Shown: positions 38,705-48,103 of the stretch, piece by piece
How positions within the stretch are numbered: the first letter of the stretch is position 1
How the letters are laid out: each line of letters begins with the position of its first letter
DNA from: AP-15 sp963787425
Lineage (GTDB): Bacteria; Pseudomonadota; Alphaproteobacteria; ATCC43930; CGMCC-115725
Reading direction: 5' to 3'
DNA length: 64,000 nucleotides
NCBI GenBank assembly: GCA_963787425.1
Contig: CAWBCV010000012.1
Coordinates: 310,001 to 374,000, forward strand
Position numbers and translations under genes: made by a program
The notes under the pieces: generated by a model
What the model saw: the letters and a program-made list of their open reading frames with translations, nothing else
Told to the model about the DNA's origin: nothing
Database searches by the model: none

Positions 38705-39324
38705 AGCATCTTGCAGCACGGAAACCGGCCCGTCGCCGTTCGTCCAGAACATGATCGCCACTATCAGCGAAAGGAGCACCTGTACCAGGCTGTCGGCCAG
38801 ACCTCGCGCCGCCCCGATCATCAGCTGCTCCAGAGTTGCGGTATAGGACTCCAGCAGCGCGCGCAGGTTGCCCTTAACCTCGACTATGCGGTCCCAGGCG
38901 GCGCCGAGACGCCGGCCGAAGAGCGGCGCGCCTTTGATCCAGGTTGGCTGTCCGGGGTCGCCGCGAAATATGCCGCCTCGCGTTGCGCTCCGCGGGCCAG
39001 TTGATCGGCCAAATGCGCCGCGAAAGCGAGCAGCGGCAGGACGACGACCACGAGCGAAAGCATCAGCAGGAGTGCGGCCGCCGAACCACGTCCGAGCCCA
39101 CGCCGGACTAAAGCTTGACGCTTCGGCCGTACCGCGGTTGCCAGAGCTGCGTCGAACAAAATCGCGGTCGTGAAGAGCTTCATGACCGCAACCACGCCGA
39201 TCAGGAGGCCGACGAGGAGCAGCGCGAGGATACTGCGCTCGATCATTGCCAGCCTCGCGCCACCGTCATGCGTTTGCTTCGTCGGTTGGTTGCCGGAGTT
39301 AAGCTGCCATGGTCGCGGAAGCAA
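38705..39324 (-). pseudogene. AI-2E family transporter fragment
   Basis: N-terminal two-fifths of an AI-2E-type membrane protein, closely like the intact gene at 56778-57905: MIERSILALLLVGLLIGVVA, AVRPKRQALVRRGLGRGSAA and LADSLVQVLLSLIVAIMFW in the reverse strand. A frame break occurs near 38890, and the C-terminal part is lost at about 38705. A second, decayed copy. Confidence 0.8.
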
Positions 39325-39399
39325 GGTTTTCTGGCATCTCTCCTAACCCCGGTTAGGCGTGGGCCTGGGCACGAATGGGCCGTCTATCCGCTAGGCGCG

Positions 39400-39413
39400 A
39401 TGATCCAGATCAA
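39400..39413. promoter_or_regulatory. Weak FNR/FixK-type box
   Basis: ATGATCCAGATCAA differs from TTGAT-N4-ATCAA at the first base. It is about 70 bases before the antiporter pseudogene. A half-site match like this is fairly likely by chance. Confidence 0.3.
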
Positions 39414-39475
39414 GGCATTATACCACGAAGAGTTTCAATTAGCTTTTTGTGGCTCAGTCGGGAGACGTCCTCCAG

Positions 39476-40711
39476 ATGTACGAAAATGCCGCAATGCTGG
39501 CCGCGTTTCTCCTCATCTACAGCGCGGTCGCCGGCCGGGTCGAGCGGTCCTGGATCAGTGGACCGATCGTGTTCACCGGAGTTGGCTTTATCCTCGGCTT
39601 GGATGGCTTGGGCGTGCTGCGCATCAACATAAGCGGCGAGGGCTTGCGGCTCTTGGCGGAACTGACGCTCGCGATGGTTCTGTTCACGGATGCCGCCAAT
39701 GCGGATATCAGCATCGTTGAGCGGAACCTCGGGCTCCCGGAGCGGCTGTTGCCAATCGGTCTGCCGCTGACCATCTTGCTCGGTTTCCTGTTCGCCGCGA
39801 TAGTGTTCCCCGCGCTTGAGACGCTGGAGCTGGCATTGCTGGCGGCAATGCTGGCACCAACGGACGCGGCGCGTGGCAAGCCAGTCGTAACGAAGCGCAC
39901 ACTGCCGCCGGTCGTGCGAGAGGCGCTCAATTTGGAGAGCGGTCTCAACGACGTCATCTGTGTGCCGATCGTAGTGCTGTTACTGGGGCTGGCGGTGGGC
40001 GCGCAGATCGAGGGCGGGACGATCGCTCACGTAACTCGCGTAGTCATCGAAGCAATCGGTCTCGGGGCGGTGATCGGACTCGCTCTGACTTGGTTCACTA
40101 CGTTCATGCTGCGATTTGCCGAGAAGCGCGGCTGGATTAGCGAGCACTGGGTGGAAATCCCGATTGTCGCGCTGGCGGCGGCGTGCTTTACGGCGGCACA
40201 GGCGGCGGGCGGCAGCAATTCATCGCGTGCTTTGTCGGAGGACTCTTACTGAGCGGGCTTCGCGAGCGCCACAAGGAGAAGCTGCTGCGCGGTGCCGAGC
40301 ACACCGGCGAAGCGCTGGCGCTGCTGACATGGGTGGTGTTCGGCGGCATTGTGGTCGCCCGCCTGATCGACCGAGTCACCTGGCCGGCGCTGCTCTATGC
40401 CGCGCTCAGCCTGACCGTGATCCGGATTCTTCCAGTCTTTCTGTGCCTGATCGGTACGCGGACGAGCACGGCCGACAAGCTCTTCGTCGGCTGGTTCGGC
40501 CCGCGCGGGCTAGCTAGCCACGATCGCTTTCGCGGTTTTCGTCCTCGACGAAAAGCTGCCCGGTTACGATACGATAATGCTCGCGGCCGGCTGGACAGTG
40601 CTGCTCAGTGTCATCGCACATGGCGTAACCGCGAACCCGCTGGTGAAGAGGATGGCGCGGCGTTCGCTGGCCGAAGCAGAGGAAGGTGCTCGGGCTACCA
40701 AGTTAGGATGA
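39476..40711 (+). pseudogene. CPA1-type Na+/H+ antiporter, two frameshifts
   Basis: Parent is a membrane antiporter of about 410 residues (NhaP-like). In frame first: MYENAAMLAAFLLIYSAVAG, FTGVGFILGLDGLGVLRINI, ELALLAAMLAPTDAARGKPV and LNLESGLNDVICVPIVVLLL, the latter carrying the family Asp-containing E-S-G-x-N-D motif. A break at about 40200 leads to GGSQFIACFVGGLLLSGLRE, and another near 40510 to VFAVFVLDEKLPGYDTIMLA, ending with TGA at 40709-40711. Two indels suggest a pseudogene. A sequencing error is less likely with two. Confidence 0.85.
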
Positions 40712-41150
40712 AGCCAATATCTCCGGGCATTCCTCCCGGATATTCGAGGACTTCAGCCCTGAGCCCAAAGCCCAGCGGCCTCAGGTGATCGCGCCAGAAT
40801 TCGTAGCCGAGCTTGGGTCGGCCCTCTAAGGTCTTCTCCCATTCGGGCAGCGAGTTGTTGATCCTTCGGCCACCATCGCTGCACATGGTATTTGGAAAGC
40901 GATAGATCTGGACCTCGCTCTGTTCGCGCTCGGCGGCCCGGTCCACCAGCTGCATCAACATCTGCATCAGCTGGTCGGGCGTCCTGTCCGGAGGCTTGTG
41001 AAACTCCTCCATTACCGCCTTCTGCTTTTCCTCCTGCTCCTTCATATGGCGCATTTCCTCGGCAGCCTTGGCCGCTTCGCGCTCGGCCATCCGACGCCTG
41101 AGGTCGGCGGCGGAAAAATTGCCGCTCGTGGTACTGCGAATTTCGGACAT
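40695..41150 (-). CDS. Conserved hypothetical protein
   Basis: 151 residues, no known domain. A long charged helix (about 15-75, RRRMAEREAAKAAEEMRHMK, KEQEEKQKAVMEEF) with DLRRRMAEREAAK is followed by a globular part containing DRTPDQLMQMLMQLVDRAAE and GYEFWRDHLRPLGFGLRAEV. GAGGGAG precedes ATG 41150. It overlaps the tail of the antiporter pseudogene on the other strand by 17 bases (convergent). Confidence 0.7.
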   Translation of the reverse strand: MSEIRSTTSGNFSAADLRRRMAEREAAKAAEEMRHMKEQEEKQKAVMEEFHKPPDRTPDQLMQMLMQLVDRAAEREQSEVQIYRFPNTMCSDGGRRINNSLPEWEKTLEGRPKLGYEFWRDHLRPLGFGLRAEVLEYPGGMPGDIGFILTW

Positions 41151-41233
41151 AGCTCCCTCTCTTCCTAAGCCGGCGAAGCCGGAACCAAACAGGTTAAAAT
41201 AGACGCAGGAGACGCGGGGAGCAGGAGGGGAGG

Positions 41234-42739
41234 TTGAGGCAGCCGCTGACGGAGCGTTACCGCGAGCGCCTCGCCGGGGTGCTCTCCTGCTATGACCGGA
41301 TCATCGTCACCGGCACGCTGCCGGGAGCCTGTTACGCGAAGGGAATGACGGGATTTCTTTCTGCGCGGCAGATCCGGATCTTCGACTATCCGCGATTTGC
41401 CGAACCACTTCGCGATCGAGTACGCGAGCGCGCCGCCGAGTTGGCGAGTGCCGCTGGCATTACCATCGAACACATTGCCAAGAACCACATCCGCAAGGAG
41501 GACGTCGTCGCCAGGGTGCTTGTCGTCCGCGGCGACCGTCCCGGCCTGGTGCATATCATCTCGGCGATGGAAGCCTGCCACACCTACAAGCCCTGGCATG
41601 ACAAGCACACGCATCGCACCTTCTTGCGGCCGGATACTGGCAAATGCCTGCATTACTACTTCTACTTCATCGACGCCGAGTTGGGCCTGATCTATCTGCG
41701 CGTGCCGACCTGGTGCCCGTTCCGTCTGCAGTTCTATTGCAATGGGCATAGCTGGCTGGCCCGCCAACTCACCGCCGCCGGCGTCGGTTTCACCCTTGCC
41801 GACAACGCCTTTCTGCGCATTGACGACTGGGAGCGCGCGCAGGCCCTCGCCGACACCCTCTCGCCCGACCACCTGCATCGCATCCTCGATCACTATGCCC
41901 AGCAGTGCTGTCCGGTGCTCGACGTCTTCGCCCAGTCCTACCACTGGAGTTTCATGCAGGTCGAATACGCCACTGATCTGGTGTTCCGCACGCCGGCCAT
42001 CCTCAAACCCCTCTATGAACAGCTTTCCCGGCAAGCCATCCTGACCGTCAAAGCCGAACACGTCGCCACCTTTCTCGGCCACAAGATCACTGCCCAACTC
42101 GCCCAAGAGATCGGCAGCCAATTCACCACGCGTATCGAGGGCACCTGCGTCAAGCATCGTTTCAGTAAGTCCTCGATCAAGATCTACGACAAATTCGGCC
42201 TCGTCCTATGTATCGAGACGACCACCAACGACGTCTCCGCTTTCAAGCACTACCGCAAGGTGGAACATCGCCAAGGCCCGGCAACTCGCGCCCTGGCCCC
42301 CGTCAGAAAGACCATCTACAGCCTCAAGGACTTGCGTGAGATCTTGCTAAGCTGCAATCGCCGTTACCTTGAATACCTCTCCAGTCTGGACGACTTCTCG
42401 GCTGGCATCCGGACGCTCGACCGTCTCACCCAACCCCGTCCGCTCAAAGGCCGAAACCTCAAGGGCCTCAACTTTTTCAGCCGCGCCGAACAGACCCTGC
42501 TCGCCGCCCTCCAGCGTCCTGGCTTCAATATCGCCGGTCTCCGCCGCGCCGACCTACTGCCGCTCCTCGGCCAATCCTCTCCCGCCACCCTATCCCGACA
42601 ACTCGCCCGTGTGCGCCATCTCGGCGTCATCAAACGCGTCCTCGGTACCTATCGCTACTATCTCACCCGCGCTGGCCGCGCCGCCATCGCTGCCGGCCGC
42701 CGTCTCACCGAACACACCATCATTCCTGCTCTGGCCTGA
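41234..42739 (+). CDS. 501-aa protein with C-terminal winged-helix-like region, possibly mobile
   Basis: TTG at 41234 behind AGGAGGGGAGG; ATG is not available in frame near the start. Seen: MRQPLTERYRERLAGVLSCY, GTLPGACYAKGMTGFLSARQ, KCLHYYFYFIDAELGLIYLR and PTWCPFRLQFYCNGHSWLAR. The C-terminus (LARVRHLGVIKRVLGTYRYY, LTRAGRAAIAAGRRLTEHTI) is winged-helix-like and explains why such proteins are sometimes labelled MarR-type. From memory, proteins of this length and look occur in many copies in alphaproteobacterial genomes; that makes a mobile origin plausible but not shown. No DDE or HUH motif was seen. No clear terminal inverted repeats. Confidence 0.65.
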   Translation: MRQPLTERYRERLAGVLSCYDRIIVTGTLPGACYAKGMTGFLSARQIRIFDYPRFAEPLRDRVRERAAELASAAGITIEHIAKNHIRKEDVVARVLVVRGDRPGLVHIISAMEACHTYKPWHDKHTHRTFLRPDTGKCLHYYFYFIDAELGLIYLRVPTWCPFRLQFYCNGHSWLARQLTAAGVGFTLADNAFLRIDDWERAQALADTLSPDHLHRILDHYAQQCCPVLDVFAQSYHWSFMQVEYATDLVFRTPAILKPLYEQLSRQAILTVKAEHVATFLGHKITAQLAQEIGSQFTTRIEGTCVKHRFSKSSIKIYDKFGLVLCIETTTNDVSAFKHYRKVEHRQGPATRALAPVRKTIYSLKDLREILLSCNRRYLEYLSSLDDFSAGIRTLDRLTQPRPLKGRNLKGLNFFSRAEQTLLAALQRPGFNIAGLRRADLLPLLGQSSPATLSRQLARVRHLGVIKRVLGTYRYYLTRAGRAAIAAGRRLTEHTIIPALA

Positions 42740-42788
42740 CAAATCTGCTCACAAAATGCAAACACTCAGGTCGTAAGCGACTAAGCTT

Positions 42789-43973
42789 TCAGCTTCCGAC
42801 CAACGCGCGGGCATGGCGCGCGATCATCAGATTCTCGTCGGTCTTGATCACATAGGCAGCGATACGGCTACCAGGCGCGCTGATGCGTTCTTTGTGCGCC
42901 TGGTTGGCCGCCTCGTCCAATTCCAACCCCAGCCATGCGCACGCATGGCAGATGGCGCTCCGCACCGGCGCCGCATTCTCGCCGACGCCGGCCGTAAAGA
43001 CAATTCCGTCGAGGCCACCAAGCGCGGCCGCAAGCGAGGCGATATGACCGGCAGTGCGATAGCAGAATACCTCGATCGCAAAACGCGCACGAGCATCATC
43101 ACTGGCCAAGAGCTGGCGGAAATCCGACGAAATACCAGACAGCCCCAGCATACCGGAGCGCTTATAAAGGAGGTCAACCAGCTCTTCAGGCGACATCCGT
43201 TTCTGCTGGATGAGGTGCAGCACGACGCCGGCATCGAGTTCGCCGCAGCGGGTGCCCATCGGCAACCCATCGAGCGCGGTGAACCCCATTGTCGTTGCGA
43301 GGGAAACCCGGTTGCGCAGTGCGCAAGCCGAGCAGCCATTGCCGAGATGCGCGACGACAACGCGGCCATTGGCAATTTCGGGCGCCCGTTGCGGCAATAC
43401 CGAAGCAATGTATTCGTAGGAGAGCCCGTGAAAGCCGTAGCGCCGGATGCCTTCTTCATAGAACGAATAGGGCAGGGCGAAGGCCTGTTCGACCTCCGGC
43501 GCCGTGCGGTGAAAGGCGGTATCGAAGCATGCCACCTGCGGCAACTCGGGATTGAGGTGCATCGCCATATTGATGGGCGCGAGGTTGTGCGGCTCGTGCA
43601 ATGGCGCCAGCGGCACCAGCGCCTCCAATTCGGCGATCAAGCCGGGTGTGACGCGGGCCGGCCGCGAGTAATGCAGGCCGCCATGGACGACGCGATGCCC
43701 TAGCGCCGCGAGCCGCCGGTCGCCAAGCCACTCTCTGGCCCACGGCAATATCGCGGGAAGAACCTCGCTGGGCACAGTGGGCGGTTTGGCGCCGAGATCC
43801 GGGGGCGCAACTTTTTCGCTATCGGGGCCGACGGCGCTCGCCGAAGGACTCGCGCCGATGCCATCAACTTGCCCGCTCAGAATTCTCCGTTCGCCCTCGT
43901 AGAAGCTGAATTTGAGCGAGGAGGAACCGGCGTTGATCACGCCAATCAGAGGCTCTGTAGGTGCTGCGTTCAT
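42789..43973 (-). CDS. ackA: Acetate kinase
   Basis: 394 residues, the usual length. Converts acetyl phosphate and ADP to acetate and ATP. Seen: the N-terminal phosphate loop VINAGSSSLKFSFYEGERRI, VVHGGLHYSRPARVTPGLIA, the catalytic FDTAFHRTAPEVE, HLGNGCSACALRNRVSLATT, LPMGTRCGELDAGVVLHLIQ and the ATP-site GIVFTAGVGENAAPVRSAIC. A roughly 25-residue insert (SASAVGPDSEKVAPPDLG) lengthens the N-terminal domain relative to standard enzymes. Last gene of a minus-strand operon behind a FixK/FNR box. The Pta-Ack pair yields ATP from acetyl-CoA under low oxygen. Confidence 0.95.
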   Translation of the reverse strand: MNAAPTEPLIGVINAGSSSLKFSFYEGERRILSGQVDGIGASPSASAVGPDSEKVAPPDLGAKPPTVPSEVLPAILPWAREWLGDRRLAALGHRVVHGGLHYSRPARVTPGLIAELEALVPLAPLHEPHNLAPINMAMHLNPELPQVACFDTAFHRTAPEVEQAFALPYSFYEEGIRRYGFHGLSYEYIASVLPQRAPEIANGRVVVAHLGNGCSACALRNRVSLATTMGFTALDGLPMGTRCGELDAGVVLHLIQQKRMSPEELVDLLYKRSGMLGLSGISSDFRQLLASDDARARFAIEVFCYRTAGHIASLAAALGGLDGIVFTAGVGENAAPVRSAICHACAWLGLELDEAANQAHKERISAPGSRIAAYVIKTDENLMIARHARALVGS

Positions 43974-43988
43974 ATTGGGGTGCGTCCC

Positions 43989-44792
43989 TCAGCCGAGGAT
44001 GTGATAGCCGCCGTCGATGTAGATCGTGTCACCCGTCATCGCGCCAGCGTATTGGCTTGCCAGAAAGACGCACGCGGCACCTACCTCCTCAATCGTCACA
44101 AGACGCCGGGCTGGCGCGCGCTCCGCCACCCGCTCCATCAGCGCGTCGAAATCGGGAATTCCGGTGGCGGCGCGGGTGGCCAAGGGGCCCGGGCTGATGG
44201 CATGCACGCGAATACCCTTGGGCCCGAGCTCGGCCGCAAGGTAGCGCACCGCCAATTCGAGAGCGGCCTTTACCGGGCCCATGATCCCGTAATTCTCGAT
44301 GACCTCGTTGGCGCCATGATAGGTCATTGCGAAGATCGTGCCGCCTTCGGCCATCAGCTTTTCCGCGCGACGCGTCAGATCCAAGAGCGACCAGCACGAC
44401 ACATCCATCGCGGTCAGAAAGCCGTCGCGGGGACAGTCGGTGACCCGCCCCTCTAGCGCCTGGCGCGGCGCGAAGGCGATCGAGTGAACGAGGATGTCGA
44501 GACGCCCCCACTTCGACTCGATCGCTTCGAACAGCCCAGCAGCCTGGGCCGTGTCGCGGACCTCCAATGGCAGCAACAGCGAAGCCTCGACTGCCGCTGC
44601 CAGCGGCTCGACATAAGGCCGCGCCTTATCGTTGAGATAGGTCATCGCGATTTCGGCGCCGGAGCGATGCATCGCCTCGGCGCATCCCCAGGCGATCGAA
44701 CGGTCATTGGCGACGCCGACGATCAGCGCCTTTTGCCCTTTCAGGATAGAAGACCGGGCCAGTTCGGTCGGCATGCTGTTTGCCCTCGTCAT
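43989..44792 (-). CDS. fabI: Enoyl-ACP reductase (FabI-type SDR)
   Basis: 267 residues. Reduces trans-2-enoyl-ACP in fatty acid synthesis. Seen: KGQKALIVGVANDRSIAWGC (NAD-binding G-V-A-x-x-x-S-I-A-W-G), LDILVHSIAFAPRQALEGRV, and the catalytic Y-x6-K in ENYGIMGPVKAALELAVRYL. The C-terminal AISPGPLATRAATGIPDFDA matches the family. ATG at 44790-44792 overlaps the TGA of the phosphotransacetylase gene (ATGA), so translation is coupled. The setting, between pta and ackA, is unusual for the housekeeping enzyme and suggests a second, condition-specific FabI. Confidence 0.9.
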   Translation of the reverse strand: MTRANSMPTELARSSILKGQKALIVGVANDRSIAWGCAEAMHRSGAEIAMTYLNDKARPYVEPLAAAVEASLLLPLEVRDTAQAAGLFEAIESKWGRLDILVHSIAFAPRQALEGRVTDCPRDGFLTAMDVSCWSLLDLTRRAEKLMAEGGTIFAMTYHGANEVIENYGIMGPVKAALELAVRYLAAELGPKGIRVHAISPGPLATRAATGIPDFDALMERVAERAPARRLVTIEEVGAACVFLASQYAGAMTGDTIYIDGGYHILG

Positions 44793-45754
44793 CGGATCGC
44801 CGCCGCAGCGCTCTTGCGCCGAGCGTCTGCCACGAGGCTCGCGACGGCACAGGAAGCGAGCCGGGTAATAACACTGTCGGCGCGGCTGGTCAGGATGATC
44901 GGCACCCGCGCGCCGAGGACGACGCCAGCGGCGGCCGCACCGGCGAGAAACGAGAGGCTCTTGGCCAGCATGTTTCCGGATTCCAAGTCCGGTACGACCA
45001 GCACATTCGCTCGCCCGGCCACTGGGGAGACGATGTGCTTGATCGCCGCGGCCTCCTCGTTGATCGCATTGTCGAGAGCCAACGGGCCATCAAGGATCCC
45101 ACCGATGATTTGGCCGCGTTCCGCCATCTTGCACAGCGCGGCAGCTTCGATCGTCGACGGGACGGCGGGATTGACCGTTTCCATCGCCGACATGATCGCC
45201 ACCCGTACTTCCGGAAATCGCAGTGCATGACAGAGATCGATCGCGTTCTGGACAATATCGACCTTGTCAGCTAGGCTTGGTGTGATATTGACCGCGGCGT
45301 CGGTGATAATCAGCGGGTCCTTGTGGCCGGGGACATCCATCACAAAGCAATGGCTGATCCGCCGTGCCGTACGAATCCCGGTCTCGCGCGCGACTACGGC
45401 TCCCATCAGCTCATCGGTATGCAGGCTGCCCTTCATCAGGGCTTCGGCTTTTCCCTCCCGAACGAGCTCGACCGCTTTGGCGGCAAAGTCATGGCTGTGC
45501 GCAGACTCCTCGAGCTGAAAATCGGAAATTTCGGCTTCGGCCTGCTTCGCCGCGTCGCAAATGCGAGCGGGCGGTCCGACCAGGATCGGCGCTATCAACC
45601 CGAGCCTAGCCGCCTCGACCACGCCCTCGATCGAGATCCGATCGCAGGGATGAGCAACCGCCGTCGCCACCGGCGGCAGTTGCTGCGCCGCGCGCACGAG
45701 CCGGTCGTATCGCTCACGCGGCCCGTCAGCTTTGGTTTTCATCGCTTGCCCCAT
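44789..45754 (-). CDS. pta: Phosphate acetyl/butyryltransferase
   Basis: 321 residues. Transfers acetyl (or butyryl) from CoA to phosphate. Seen: LVRAAQQLPPVATAVAHPCD, LMKGSLHTDELMGAVVARET, ISHCFVMDVPGHKDPLIITD, and the C-terminal ESGNMLAKSLSFLAGAAAAG, VVLGARVPIILTSRADS. This is the short Pta/Ptb type without the N-terminal DRTGG domain. ATG 45752-45754 is used; ATG 45740-45742 is also possible. It follows the DUF3141 gene by 12 bases and overlaps fabI. Substrate choice (acetyl versus butyryl) is not clear from sequence. Confidence 0.92.
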   Translation of the reverse strand: MGQAMKTKADGPRERYDRLVRAAQQLPPVATAVAHPCDRISIEGVVEAARLGLIAPILVGPPARICDAAKQAEAEISDFQLEESAHSHDFAAKAVELVREGKAEALMKGSLHTDELMGAVVARETGIRTARRISHCFVMDVPGHKDPLIITDAAVNITPSLADKVDIVQNAIDLCHALRFPEVRVAIMSAMETVNPAVPSTIEAAALCKMAERGQIIGGILDGPLALDNAINEEAAAIKHIVSPVAGRANVLVVPDLESGNMLAKSLSFLAGAAAAGVVLGARVPIILTSRADSVITRLASCAVASLVADARRKSAAAAIR

Positions 45755-45766
45755 TCCCTTGCCGGC

Positions 45767-47992
45767 CTACGCCGCCTTATCCTGGCCGACCTCGGGAGGC
45801 GGACCGGCGAACATCGCCTCGATGCGCTCGAGCCTGCGGCGGCTCTCCTCGGGCAGAGCGCCGCGCGCGGCGAGAACGCGACGCACCAGTGCCAGCGCCT
45901 CGTCGCACTGCCGACGGTTGTTGGGCAGCAGCTTGGGAAGCGCTGCAATCGCCCGCTCCGCGTCCATCAGCAGGATCAGGTATTGCTCCTTTACGATCTC
46001 CTTGAACCGGGCAAGACCGACCCGCTTGGCCGCCGGCAGCTCTGCGCTGATCTGCTTCAGCGCGGCAAATCCGCGTTCGTCGACCTTGCCTTCTGGCAGG
46101 CGCACATAGATCAGGGCGCGCACTGCGGCCTCGATCAGTCCGCCCTGGTCGATTTGCTGCTCGAGATGGGCGGCCGCCTGTTGGGCAGCGGCCTCTCGCG
46201 CCACATCACGTCCCACCCGGCGGCTCACCGAGGTGTTGTCAGCGCGCAGGCCGAACATCGCCTGCACGGCCGGAGAGCCGTAGGTGTTGAAGAAGAACGC
46301 CTCCGTCGCCGCATCTCGCGCCTTGCCCCACATTTCGAGCCCGCTGGTGATCATGTCCGATGCCATGTGCTCGAAGGCGAGGAACGGATTGTCCGGGCTC
46401 ACAGGGCGGCGATCTCTGCGCACCATCTCCGCCCAATCCGCAATCGGCCGCATAAACGGGTTCTGATCCGCGAATGCCTCGAAGCGCAGGCGATTCGGAT
46501 GACTGCGCCGCATCAGCTCCGCGCTCCTTTCCGTCACCATGGCGCGCACTGCCGGCCGCATCAGAGCGCTGTACACGCCCTGGGTAACTTCCGAAACGCG
46601 GGCGGCCGTAGCGAAGGCAAGGTCGTCCTCGGGGCTATTGCCGCCGATCTTACGAATGTCGTCGAGCTTGCGGGTCTCCAGACTGAACAGGTAGTTGCCC
46701 TGCACCAGCTCGGGATTTTCGACCGTTTCGTCGACACCCGTGATCACCGCCTCGTAAAGCCCGGGCGGCATCAAGTCGATCATGTCCATGGCATTGGCAA
46801 ATTCCTCGTGCTCCTTCGTCGCCACCTTTCCGGAGACGAAGATGCCGAGGTGCCCAATGCTCTGATGCAGGCAATAGACGATCGTCTGGCCGGCTTTGAC
46901 GATCTCGTCCTCGTGGTCGTAGAGGTCGAGAATCCAGTCGAGTGCCTGCTGCGGCGGCGTGATGTCGTCGCCCCAGGAGCAAAACACAATGATCGGCGAT
47001 TTGATATTGCGCAGGTCGATGCGCAATCCATTGGAGCTGTGCAGCTCGCCCGAGACGAGTTTGTTGCCGACGAACAGCTTGTCGGCGATCGACTGCATCT
47101 CCTCGGCATTGAGCAGTACCGGGCTGCCCCACCACTTCTCGAATTCGAGAAACCGCGGCGGTTCGGTGTCGACCTTCGAATAGACGTTGTAGATTTTCTT
47201 CCAGTAGGTGTTGTCGGGGTGCAGCGACTCGAAATTCGCGACCAAGTTGGCGCCGTCGAAGATGCCGTTGCCGAGGTCGCCCGCCAGTGAGGTCAGCCAA
47301 GTTCCGCCCAATAACCCGCCAAGATAGCGCATCGGGTTCTTGCCATGGACGCCGGCCCAGTAGGAGAGCGGCGATCCGGCGAGCATAAGCGGGCCGACCC
47401 GTTCCGGGTGGATCGCGGCCATCATCATGATCTGCCAGCCGGCCTGGCAGTTGCCGATCAGACAAGGCTTGCCCTCGGCGTTCGGGTGACGCTTGACGAC
47501 CTCCTCGACAAAGCGGGCCTCCGCCTCGCACACGTCCTCGATCGTCTGACCGGGCACCGGGTCAGGCAGAAAGCCGACGAAATAGCAGGGATGCCCGGCG
47601 GCGAGCGCGACGCCGATCTCGCTGTCGTGCTTCATGCCGCCGATGCCTGGGCCGTGGCCGGCTCTGGGGTCGAAGACGATGAACGGTCGCTTGTTCGGGT
47701 CGACCGAGGTGCCCTGCAGCGGGATGATCCGGACCAACCCGTAATTCACCGGCCGCGGCAGCGAGCGGCCATCGAGGACCAGCTCGGCATCAAAGCTCAG
47801 CACATTAGGCGCCGTACGGGCATTGTGCTCGCGACTGTTGTTGCCGCGCTGCCGGAGCACGTCGAGCAACAGAATGGAGCGCTGCCAAGCGTCGACCCAG
47901 TAGTCGAGCAGGTCGTTCGCGCCGGGCATTGGCCAATGCGACGGCGGGTTTGCGACTTTGTCCGTCACTTGAGATCCAGGATTACTTTTCAT
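45767..47992 (-). CDS. DUF3141 / PhaC-like alpha-beta hydrolase
   Basis: 741 residues. The N-terminal half resembles class III/PhaC-type polyhydroxyalkanoate synthases. Seen: GVALAAGHPCYFVGFLPDPV, the nucleophile elbow CLIGNCQAGWQIMMMAAIHP with Cys in G-x-C-x-A-G, and PIIVFCSWGDDITPPQQALD with the conserved Asp, then HQSIGHLGIFVSG with the catalytic-type His. The C-terminal 250 residues are extra and mostly helical. Gene order DUF3141 - pta - fabI - ackA and the upstream FixK/FNR box suggest a low-oxygen storage or overflow operon. AGAGG precedes the ATG 47990-47992. Confidence 0.9.
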   Translation of the reverse strand: MKSNPGSQVTDKVANPPSHWPMPGANDLLDYWVDAWQRSILLLDVLRQRGNNSREHNARTAPNVLSFDAELVLDGRSLPRPVNYGLVRIIPLQGTSVDPNKRPFIVFDPRAGHGPGIGGMKHDSEIGVALAAGHPCYFVGFLPDPVPGQTIEDVCEAEARFVEEVVKRHPNAEGKPCLIGNCQAGWQIMMMAAIHPERVGPLMLAGSPLSYWAGVHGKNPMRYLGGLLGGTWLTSLAGDLGNGIFDGANLVANFESLHPDNTYWKKIYNVYSKVDTEPPRFLEFEKWWGSPVLLNAEEMQSIADKLFVGNKLVSGELHSSNGLRIDLRNIKSPIIVFCSWGDDITPPQQALDWILDLYDHEDEIVKAGQTIVYCLHQSIGHLGIFVSGKVATKEHEEFANAMDMIDLMPPGLYEAVITGVDETVENPELVQGNYLFSLETRKLDDIRKIGGNSPEDDLAFATAARVSEVTQGVYSALMRPAVRAMVTERSAELMRRSHPNRLRFEAFADQNPFMRPIADWAEMVRRDRRPVSPDNPFLAFEHMASDMITSGLEMWGKARDAATEAFFFNTYGSPAVQAMFGLRADNTSVSRRVGRDVAREAAAQQAAAHLEQQIDQGGLIEAAVRALIYVRLPEGKVDERGFAALKQISAELPAAKRVGLARFKEIVKEQYLILLMDAERAIAALPKLLPNNRRQCDEALALVRRVLAARGALPEESRRRLERIEAMFAGPPPEVGQDKAA

Positions 47993-48103
47993 GTCAGCCT
48001 CTCAGCTCAGGAGCAGTAGTCGATAGCATTTCAGTTTTATTTTACAGTTTTGTGAACTCGCCACCCGCGCTACGGGGAACGACGGGCTTGCCGCGGCGGG
48101 TCC

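Noticed and set aside
45323..47290. Long plus-strand open frame opposite pta and DUF3141
   Set aside because: No family similarity; a typical antisense shadow of GC-rich genes.
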